The position numbers and the translations under genes are program-made. A model generated the notes under the pieces. The model was not told the DNA's origin. It searched no databases and saw nothing but the letters and a program-made list of their open reading frames with translations. Of a DNA stretch of 11,940 nt, positions 7,306-11,832 are shown one piece after another (the stretch's first letter is position 1; each line of letters begins with the position of its first letter). Source of the DNA: Spirochaetaceae bacterium (GTDB taxonomy: Bacteria; Spirochaetota; Spirochaetia; Treponematales; Breznakiellaceae). The stretch is taken from positions 1 through 11,940 of the forward strand of contig JAITKQ010000025.1 in assembly GCA_031278295.1 (NCBI GenBank), read 5' to 3'.

Positions 7306-8102
7306 TTGACGTTGAATACCACGATAGCGGCTATATTGTCTTCGTCAGTATCGGGGTATGAGGATCGGCGGGTGTCGCTGGCCCTCACTATCCACAGCCC
7401 CTTGCTGTCAAGTTTAAAGCTCAGCTCGCCCTTATCGTCCGTTTTTACCTTGTGGGCGTACGTGTCCGGTTTTTTGTAGTTGTAGTAGTCCCATGTCGCC
7501 CCCACTTCCGTGCCGGCGAACGGCTGTCCCTTGTACAGTACCCTGAACTTTGCCCTTGAGCCCTTCTTTAACTTTGCCGGGTTTGTGAGCGGGATTATCT
7601 CCAAATCGTGTCCGAGCGGTGTCGAAAAGCTTGTGTCGTTAGAGCCGGGATTCAGGAAGAGCTTTGAATATTTTGCAAAGTACCGCGCCTTCGAAATGGT
7701 CTTGTCCGGTGACGCGGCGGCAACTTCCGCCTTCGTGCCGTCCGCATAGCCGCCGTCCGTGAACAGACAGTAAAAACCGCCCTTCCTGTTGCCGACTATC
7801 ACGGTCGGGGTATCATCAGGCAGCCTGTAACTTGTCTCGTACCAAACCCTGTCCGCGTTTTTTTCGAGCGGAAGCTCGCCGCCTGCCCGCTGGCCGTTCC
7901 TGTAAACGAGCACCTCGTTCACCTCAACCGGTTCCAGTTCCTCGCCGACGGTAAAGTAGTGGGTGGAAAGCGCGTTGATCTTGACGGTATCGCCCGCTTT
8001 GTAGTCTTTTGCTTCATCAGGAATTACATAGAATTCATGAGCCGTGAGCGTTCCCGCAAACAGAACGCCTGTAACAATCGCGAAAACAAATGTCTTTTTC
8101 AC
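7302..8102 (-). CDS. nikK: NikK-like DUF4198 periplasmic metal-uptake protein
   Basis: 266 residues with a GTG start at 8102, chosen because AAGGAG stands 6 nt upstream (8109-8114) and the product then begins with a clean signal peptide (MKKTFVFAIVTGVLFAGTLT). An ATG at 8162 would add 20 unlikely residues. Likely cleavage after LTA leaves mature HEFYVIPDEAKDYKAGDTV, typical of DUF4198 proteins. The C-terminal part has an Ig-like segment (KGSRAKFRVLYKGQPFAGTE, TDDKGELSFKLDSKGLWIVRA). DUF4198/NikK proteins accompany NikM and NikQ in nickel importers and are thought to present metal in the periplasm. First gene of the nikK-nikL-cbiM-cbiQ operon. A cobalt role or general divalent metal binding cannot be excluded. 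Confidence 0.8.
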   Translation of the reverse strand: MKKTFVFAIVTGVLFAGTLTAHEFYVIPDEAKDYKAGDTVKINALSTHYFTVGEELEPVEVNEVLVYRNGQRAGGELPLEKNADRVWYETSYRLPDDTPTVIVGNRKGGFYCLFTDGGYADGTKAEVAAASPDKTISKARYFAKYSKLFLNPGSNDTSFSTPLGHDLEIIPLTNPAKLKKGSRAKFRVLYKGQPFAGTEVGATWDYYNYKKPDTYAHKVKTDDKGELSFKLDSKGLWIVRASDTRRSSYPDTDEDNIAAIVVFNVK

Positions 8103-8117
8103 AGTTTTCTCCTTGAG

Positions 8118-8144
8118 AAAAAAATTGGTTTTCAAACGAAAACC
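8118..8144 (-). terminator. Terminator-like hairpin in the nikK leader (possible attenuator)
   Basis: On the minus strand GGTTTTC (8144-8138) pairs with GAAAACC (8133-8127) around GTTT, then AA and seven T (8124-8118). The nikK Shine-Dalgarno site starts 4 nt later. A hairpin with a T-run between promoter and start codon suggests transcription attenuation; the stem is AT-rich, so it may be weak. Confidence 0.45.
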
Positions 8145-8170
8145 GTTATGGCAGGAGTTCATCCCCTTTT

Positions 8171-8214
8171 CAGGCGTTCCTTCACGGAACAGGCGGGAAC
8201 AGCTTCATGCTGTT
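8171..8214 (-). promoter_or_regulatory. Structured nikK leader / dyad at transcription start
   Basis: Within the expected 5' leader are two hairpins. AACAGC/GCTGTT (8198-8203 with 8209-8214) lies right at the expected start site. GTTCC/GGAAC (8176-8180 with 8186-8190) follows and is flanked by direct CAGGCG copies (8171-8176, 8190-8195 on the plus strand). They may be an operator or part of a regulatory RNA; no named family is recognised. Confidence 0.35.
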
Positions 8215-8220
8215 ATTTAC

Positions 8221-8249
8221 ATTAAACCATGCCTTGCTCTCCATGTCAA
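8221..8249 (-). promoter_or_regulatory. Sigma70-type promoter of the nikKLMQ operon
   Basis: Minus strand: perfect TTGACA (8249-8244), a 17-nt spacer, then TTTAAT (8226-8221; 5/6). The expected start near 8214 leaves a leader of about 110 nt before the nikK GTG. No NikR-type GTATGA...TCATAC site is seen nearby. Confidence 0.75.
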
Positions 8250-8344
8250 GCAAACCAGGCAACGCGACCTTGATTTGCCCTTACTTTTTCAAAATGAGGC
8301 ACGGCCTCTTTCCGGTTACATTTTTGATGATGCAACGCGGGCTA

Positions 8345-8373
8345 TTGACAAAAAAAATTTTTTATGTCAAACT
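8345..8373 (+). promoter_or_regulatory. Promoter/operator palindrome upstream of the riboswitch
   Basis: Positions 8345-8370 form a 26-bp dyad, TTGACA-A7-T6-A-TGTCAA, with 12 of 13 base pairs symmetrical. Its left arm is a perfect -35 box; with a 17-nt spacer the -10 would be CAAACT (8368-8373, weak), placing the start near 8380, exactly at the riboswitch P1 stem. The right arm read on the minus strand is also TTGACA. It could be a repressor operator overlapping the promoter. Confidence 0.5.
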
Positions 8374-8379
8374 ATCAGG

Positions 8380-8572
8380 CGTATACTACAAAGGAAGCAA
8401 GGTGCGGGGGCTTGAGGCCTTCCTATTCCTTCGCTATAGCGTAACTGTGATTGGGCCTTTGCGGGTGCAAAGGCGGCGCGGACGCCACTGGTGATGTAAG
8501 ACATTTCCGGGAAGGCGCGCCCGGCCAACATTAACGTTGGCCATTCCATAAGTCAGGAAACCTTGGTATACG
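8380..8572 (+). promoter_or_regulatory. Cobalamin riboswitch
   Basis: Binds adenosylcobalamin or another corrinoid and normally lowers expression of the downstream gene. Conserved pieces appear in the right order on the plus strand. P1 pairs 8380-8388 with 8564-8572 (CGTATAC/GTATACG core). A GC-rich hairpin GCCTTTGC-GGGT-GCAAAGGC lies at 8455-8474, then GCGCGG. The core GCCACTG is at 8484-8490, with CGGGAAGGC at 8508-8516 closing it by GCC/GGC pairing over an ATGT/ACAT stem. The hairpin GGCCAAC/GTTGGCC is at 8523-8542, and the B12 box AAGTCAGGAAACC at 8550-8562. It points away from nikK and toward the surface-protein genes. No cobalamin synthesis or transport gene follows within the window on this strand. 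Confidence 0.92.
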
Positions 8573-8656
8573 ATGGGCTTTTGCCCATGTAGTTTGTACC
8601 GTAAACATGGGAGGGGGGTTTACGCCGGTTCGCAAGAAGCCGGGAGGATCGTATAC
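8566..8656 (+). promoter_or_regulatory. Candidate riboswitch expression platform
   Basis: The 3' strand of P1, GTATACGAT (8566-8574), is exactly complementary to ATCGTATAC (8648-8656), which fills the space between a GGGAGG Shine-Dalgarno site (8642-8647) and the ATG at 8657. Hence P1 and this 9-bp helix exclude each other. Other hairpins here: ATGGGC-TTTT-GCCCAT (8573-8588), CGTAAAC/GTTTACG (8600-8624) and CCGG/CCGG (8625-8643), the last overlapping the Shine-Dalgarno site. None has a T-run, so translational rather than transcriptional control is favoured. Confidence 0.5.
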
Positions 8657-8758
8657 ATGACAGCCTTGTGGCGTCGTTTTAAGACATTCTACAACACCCC
8701 AAACGGGGCGTCCGTCCGTGCTGTTTGCAGGCACCTGTACCCCCCCCCCCCCCCATAA
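8657..8758 (+). CDS. Small ORF directly after the riboswitch, ends in poly-C tract
   Basis: A 33-codon ORF (MTALWRRFKTFYNTPNGASV..., ending in five prolines) with a good Shine-Dalgarno site, GGGAGG 9 nt upstream. The stop lies immediately after the 15-C tract. I do not recognise the peptide. It could be a leader peptide through which the riboswitch acts, the remnant of a lost cobalamin-regulated gene, or chance. If the C tract lost one base or gained two, this frame would run without a stop into the outer-membrane protein gene at 8961. Confidence 0.3.
   Translation: MTALWRRFKTFYNTPNGASVRAVCRHLYPPPPP
8740..8754. repeat. Homopolymeric C tract, 15 C
   Basis: Fifteen uninterrupted C, 206 bp before the outer-membrane protein start and inside the 3' end of the 33-codon ORF. 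Tracts of this length are prone to slippage; in Treponema pallidum homopolymeric G tracts upstream of surface-protein genes affect transcription. From here to 8960 I see no convincing sigma70 promoter and no further gene; an AT-rich patch with TATACA lies at 8831-8836 without a matching -35. Confidence 0.95.
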
Positions 8759-8960
8759 ATTACACCGTTTATCGAACCCCAAAAAGATTTCACAAAAGTG
8801 CCGTAAAACAGCGTTTCTACGGTTAAAACATATACATACCTACCATTTTCTTAAAAAACAGGGTGTGGACCGGGGCGTGCCGCTTCCGGTTCGGGCCCTG
8901 CTTTTATACGTCCGTCCGGTACGGACAGGCTCGGACAACACCGGTACACAAGGAAACAAC

Positions 8961-9758
8961 ATGAAAAGACGGATTTTAATACCCGATGTGCTGGCTCTGC
9001 TGGTCATGCTGACCGGGCCGGCGCCGTTCGCGCAGGAGGAGGAGACTTCCCGTGAGGCGGCGGCCTCCGAGGAAACATCAGGCCTCCGTGAAGCGGCGGC
9101 CCCCCAGGAAACATCAGGCCTCCGTGAAGCGGCGGCCTCCGAGGAAACATCAGGCCTCCGTGAGGCGGCGGCCTCCGAGGAAACATCAGGCCTCCGCGAA
9201 GCGGCGGCCCCCCAGGAAACATCAGGCCTCCGCGAGGCGGCGGCCCCTCAGGAAACATCAGGCCTCCGCGAGGCGGCGGCCTCCGAGGAAACATCAGGCA
9301 CCCGGAAGGCGGCGCCGCGCCAGACCGGGGGCGGGCTCCCCCTGTCCCTGGGCGCGGGGTTGGAAGCGAACAACAACCACCGCAACGGGGTTGCGCTGGG
9401 CATTCAGGCGCAGGCGGACTGGCGGATATTCCCGTTTCTCGCGGCGGGAGCGCGGGGCGCGTTCAACAGCAACTTTTTCTTTTCCAACACCGTGGAGGCG
9501 GAGGGCTTTGTCCGCTTCATGCTGCCGCTGCGCGCGTTGACGGTCTTTGCCCAGGCCGGCGGGGGCGTGTCGTGGGTCTTTATCTACGAGGGGAACGCGG
9601 CGACTCCGCTCTTTGGCGGGGCCTTGGGCGTCCGTATCCCGCTGGGCGGGTTTTATCTGGAACCGGCGGTCCGCTTAGGGGTTCCCTTCCTGTGGGGCGC
9701 GGGTCTGAGTCTTGGCAAGGATTTTTCAAAAAAAAGGGTAAGGAGCAATGAACGATGA
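8961..9758 (+). CDS. Outer-membrane beta-barrel protein with 12-residue tandem repeats
   Basis: 265 residues; family name not recognised. The start at 8961 is supported by AAGGA 6 nt upstream and a signal peptide (MKRRILIPDVLALLVMLTGP, cleavage likely near PFA-QEE). The frame is open upstream to 8718, but that part is basic and unlike a protein N-terminus. Residues 31-114 are seven 12-residue units of the form REAAA-(S/P)-(E/Q)-ETSGL, probably a charged, flexible or helical segment. Residues about 126-255 alternate small/hydrophobic and polar residues with repeated Gly-rich turns (LPLSLGAGLEANNN, GVALGIQAQADWRIF, GFYLEPAVRLGVPF), fitting a small, roughly eight-stranded outer-membrane barrel. 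The gene overlaps the next one by ATGA, so the two are translated together. It is the first sizeable gene after the cobalamin riboswitch. Confidence 0.75.
   Translation: MKRRILIPDVLALLVMLTGPAPFAQEEETSREAAASEETSGLREAAAPQETSGLREAAASEETSGLREAAASEETSGLREAAAPQETSGLREAAAPQETSGLREAAASEETSGTRKAAPRQTGGGLPLSLGAGLEANNNHRNGVALGIQAQADWRIFPFLAAGARGAFNSNFFFSNTVEAEGFVRFMLPLRALTVFAQAGGGVSWVFIYEGNAATPLFGGALGVRIPLGGFYLEPAVRLGVPFLWGAGLSLGKDFSKKRVRSNER
9051..9302 (+). repeat. 36-bp minisatellite, seven in-frame copies
   Basis: Seven consecutive 36-bp units encode REAAAxxETSGL. Two versions alternate: S-E (units 1, 3, 4, 7) and P-Q (units 2, 5, 6), giving the order S-P-S-S-P-P-S. Differences are otherwise mostly synonymous (CGT/CGC, GAG/GAA). 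Because the unit is a multiple of three, copy-number change keeps the frame. The same DNA is also open in other frames, which produces spurious Pro/Arg-rich ORFs. Confidence 0.95.
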
Positions 9759-11494
9759 AGACGACAGAGGCTAACGCGCCGTTTGCGGCGGCGTTATTCA
9801 TGGCGGCGCTGTTTGCGGCGGCCCTGCTTACCTGTGAGAACGCGATGTACCAGGAGGCGGCGGAGGTGGCGCAGGACAAGGGGGCGCAGGGGCCTACGGT
9901 GATCACCCGCGGCGGAAACGAGGACGAGGATTTGGCGGAAGAAGAGGACGGGGCAGATTTTTATGATGATGAAGAGGACTTGCCGGAGGATGAGGACGGG
10001 GAGGAGAATCCCGACCCGGCCCATATAGGCGGCGGCGAAGGGGAGTACCAGGGGATCAAGGTGGTGTCGGTAACGCTGAATGAAAGCGTGTTGACTCTGG
10101 AAAGAGGAGGGAAGGCGCAGCTGACGGCGACGGTGGATCCGCCTGAAGCGCAGGTAACGTGGGTGTCGGAGAAAACGGCCGCTGTCTCGGTTGACGGGAA
10201 CGGCGAGGTAACGGCGCATCAGTTCGGCACGGTGAAGGTCATCGCTAAGGTGGGGGGCAAGAGGGCGGAATGCGCGGTTACGGTGACCGGGGTCAAAAGC
10301 GCGGGGCTTTACCAGATAGTGAGCGAGACAGAGGTGGAAGAAATAGACCTGTCCGGGCAAACGGAGGCGACGATGCTTACAAAGGCGTTTGGCTTTATCA
10401 GCGCGAGCGGCGAGGACGACGCTCACTATGAGATTGTGCTGGATGAGAACGAAACGGACAGCACCGCCGCCGGGTACATCATTGGTACCGGGCCGTCCAA
10501 CCCAAGCACCGGCACCAAAAAAGGACTGACGATCACGGTGAGGGGGAAGGAAGGCGTTGATGTTACGGTGAAGAAAGATGTTGCGGGCGCGTTGTTTTCC
10601 GTGTGCGGGAAGACAGGCGACGAACCTCATCTGATACTGGAAAACATCACGCTTCAGGGACTCAACGGGGACCCCATTCCGAACACCAGCGCGTTGGTCC
10701 TGGCCGGTTATAAAGACTCTTGGGTCTCGTACCAGGGAACCCTGACGATGAAGGACGGCAGCCGGATAACGGGGAATGCACACATGTCATCCTCGAACTA
10801 TACCACCGGCGGGGGCGTGGATGTTGCGGTCCTCGGCACATTCTTTATGGAAGGGGGCATGATAGACAACAACCGTAGGATTACCACTACGTACACCTCA
10901 ACAGCGGACGGAGGCGGCGTATACAACGCCGGAACATTTGAGATGAGCGGCGGAATTATCGAAAACAATACAGCCGAAGGCCGGATGGCGAGCAGCTGGG
11001 GCGGCGGGGTTTATACGGCAAAAGCCTTTACCATGACCGGCGGCAGTATCCGTAACAATGTATGTATAGCGCTGGAAGACACCGTATACGACAAAGGTTG
11101 TGGCGGCGGGGTTGCTGTAGGGGCTGGAACCTTTACCATGTCCGGCAGCGCGGAAATCGCGGACAACAAGGCGAAGACGGAAGGGGGCGGGGTTTATGCA
11201 GGGGCTGCCTTCAATATGGACGGCGGGGCTATCCGGGGCAACAGGGCGGCGGAACACGGCGCGGGGGTCTTTGTGGCAACAGGCGGGACGTTCACCAAGA
11301 CAAGCGGCATCATCTACGGCATAGACGCCGGCGAGGATTCCAACAAAGCAACGGACGGAATAGAGGCCGCGGTACACGCGATGGAAGTAATGCAGGGATA
11401 CGGCACGGGGGTTAGCACCAAATACTACCGCGACACGGATGCCGGGGCGGAGGTGTTGTTGAACGCCACGAAAGAGGCGGGATGGGATCAATGA
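9755..11494 (+). CDS. Surface lipoprotein with Big_2 domain and beta-helix repeats
   Basis: 579 residues. The signal peptide ends in lipobox LLTC with lipidated Cys27. An acidic linker (about 55-88, nearly all Asp/Glu with Gly) leads to a bacterial Ig-like Big_2 domain (about 101-178; VSVTLNESVLTLERGG, then VTWVSEKTAAVSVDGNGEVT). A spacer with a predicted start of beta-helix follows (about 255-330). Six turns of a right-handed beta-helix type repeat occupy about 345-525, with motif F-x-M-x-G-G-x-I near residues 363, 395, 425, 460, 486 and 513, and GGGVY-like turns between. Such proteins are common in treponemes and are probably exposed on the cell surface for adhesion or glycan binding; the exact role is unknown. 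The start overlaps the preceding gene by ATGA, with AGGAG 9 nt upstream. The final turn is degenerate (TKTSGII). Confidence 0.85.
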   Translation: MKTTEANAPFAAALFMAALFAAALLTCENAMYQEAAEVAQDKGAQGPTVITRGGNEDEDLAEEEDGADFYDDEEDLPEDEDGEENPDPAHIGGGEGEYQGIKVVSVTLNESVLTLERGGKAQLTATVDPPEAQVTWVSEKTAAVSVDGNGEVTAHQFGTVKVIAKVGGKRAECAVTVTGVKSAGLYQIVSETEVEEIDLSGQTEATMLTKAFGFISASGEDDAHYEIVLDENETDSTAAGYIIGTGPSNPSTGTKKGLTITVRGKEGVDVTVKKDVAGALFSVCGKTGDEPHLILENITLQGLNGDPIPNTSALVLAGYKDSWVSYQGTLTMKDGSRITGNAHMSSSNYTTGGGVDVAVLGTFFMEGGMIDNNRRITTTYTSTADGGGVYNAGTFEMSGGIIENNTAEGRMASSWGGGVYTAKAFTMTGGSIRNNVCIALEDTVYDKGCGGGVAVGAGTFTMSGSAEIADNKAKTEGGGVYAGAAFNMDGGAIRGNRAAEHGAGVFVATGGTFTKTSGIIYGIDAGEDSNKATDGIEAAVHAMEVMQGYGTGVSTKYYRDTDAGAEVLLNATKEAGWDQ

Positions 11495-11577
11495 ACAAAA
11501 GAGGGGTTTTGGGCAAAGGCGGCCGCGTCCGGGCGCGGCTGTTGGGCAATAGAAGCGGGGTTAACCGCGATTTTTGA
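11491..11577 (+). CDS. Small basic ORF coupled to the lipoprotein
   Basis: A 28-codon ORF (MNKRGVLGKGGRVRARLLGN...) beginning at an ATG that shares ATGA with the stop of the lipoprotein gene, the same overlap as between the two preceding genes. It is rich in Arg, Gly and Lys and has no family I recognise. It may be a real coupled micropeptide or the 5' remnant of a gene lost from the operon. No independent Shine-Dalgarno site is seen. Confidence 0.3.
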   Translation: MNKRGVLGKGGRVRARLLGNRSGVNRDF

Positions 11578-11588
11578 CAAGGAGGAAT

Positions 11589-11609
11589 TATTAACACTTC
11601 GTGTTAATA
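11589..11609. repeat. 9-bp palindrome TATTAACAC/GTGTTAATA
   Basis: Perfect 9-bp arms (11589-11597 and 11601-11609) around the 3-nt loop TTC, just after a GGAGG sequence (11581-11585). It may be an operator or an RNA hairpin near the end of the surface-protein operon. No T-run follows. Confidence 0.5.
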
Positions 11610-11623
11610 TCCGATTGAACGTC

Positions 11624-11645
11624 AGCGGCGATACCGCCGCTTTTT
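11624..11645 (+). terminator. Intrinsic terminator of the surface-protein operon
   Basis: AGCGGCG (11624-11630) pairs with CGCCGCT (11635-11641) around ATAC, then runs into TTTTT (11641-11645). It is the first clear plus-strand terminator after the lipoprotein and 28-codon ORF, so it probably ends that transcript. Confidence 0.8.
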
Positions 11646-11657
11646 ATAGGAGGAGGA

Positions 11658-11690
11658 ATGCTTATGACGCTTATAAATGATAGTTCGTGA
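11658..11690 (+). CDS. Mini-ORF (possible leader peptide)
   Basis: A 10-codon ORF (MLMTLINDSS) directly after an unusually strong Shine-Dalgarno run GGAGGAGG (11649-11656). The second ATG at 11664 is better spaced (7 nt) and would give MTLINDSS. It stands between a terminator and the leader of the next lipoprotein gene, where a leader peptide or a decayed start is plausible. It is too short to assign. Confidence 0.25.
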   Translation: MLMTLINDSS

Positions 11691-11761
11691 AAAACGCCTG
11701 CAACGTTTTTTAGGACAGAGCGGCGTTTAGCCGTATCTTTGGTTTTTGAAGTGTGTATTTT

Positions 11762-11796
11762 GTTAAACGTTAAACGTTAAACGTTAAACGTTAAAA
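11762..11796. repeat. GTTAAAC tandem heptamer repeat
   Basis: Four exact GTTAAAC units (11762-11789) and a fifth, GTTAAAA (11790-11796), 37 bp before the next lipoprotein start. Adjacent units contain the self-complementary AACGTT. A perfect short repeat in an upstream region can change spacing by slippage in 7-bp steps. No well-matched promoter could be placed around it. Confidence 0.9.
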
Positions 11797-11797
11797 C

Positions 11798-11820
11798 GCG
11801 GATATTTCCGCACAATTTTT
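11798..11820 (+). terminator. Hairpin plus T-run before the last gene (possible attenuator)
   Basis: GCGGA (11798-11802) pairs with TCCGC (11807-11811) around TATT, followed by ACAATTTTT. It lies directly before the GAGGAG ribosome-binding site of the next gene. The 5-bp stem is short, so it may be a weak attenuator or just local structure. Confidence 0.35.
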
Positions 11821-11832
11821 GAGGAGTTTTTT

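Noticed and set aside
8103..8162. ATG start for nikK at 8162
   Set aside because: It adds 20 residues ahead of the signal peptide and overlaps the hairpin plus T-run; the GTG at 8102 has AAGGAG at ideal spacing.
8103..8340. NikR operator or NiCo riboswitch before nikK
   Set aside because: No GTATGA...TCATAC dyad was found, and the leader does not visibly match the NiCo motif; only an unspecific attenuator-like structure can be supported.
8718..8960. N-terminal extension of the barrel protein back to 8718
   Set aside because: The extension is basic and would hide the signal peptide; AAGGA before 8961 fixes the start there. The open frame is kept only as part of the slippage idea.
9004..9294. 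Repeat-rich ORFs in other frames over the 36-bp minisatellite
   Set aside because: A repeat of 36 bp without stops is open in several frames at once. Only the plus frame from 8961 has a signal peptide, a ribosome-binding site and a downstream barrel.
9794..10783. 329-codon minus-strand ORF opposite the lipoprotein gene
   Set aside because: It lies wholly antisense to a well-supported gene with clear domains; its translation is Arg/His/Pro-rich, with no motif or ribosome-binding site. It is a GC-rich shadow.
11762..11796. CRISPR-like array from the GTTAAAC repeats
   Set aside because: The units are 7 bp, directly adjacent with no spacers, and there are no cas genes; it is a simple tandem repeat.
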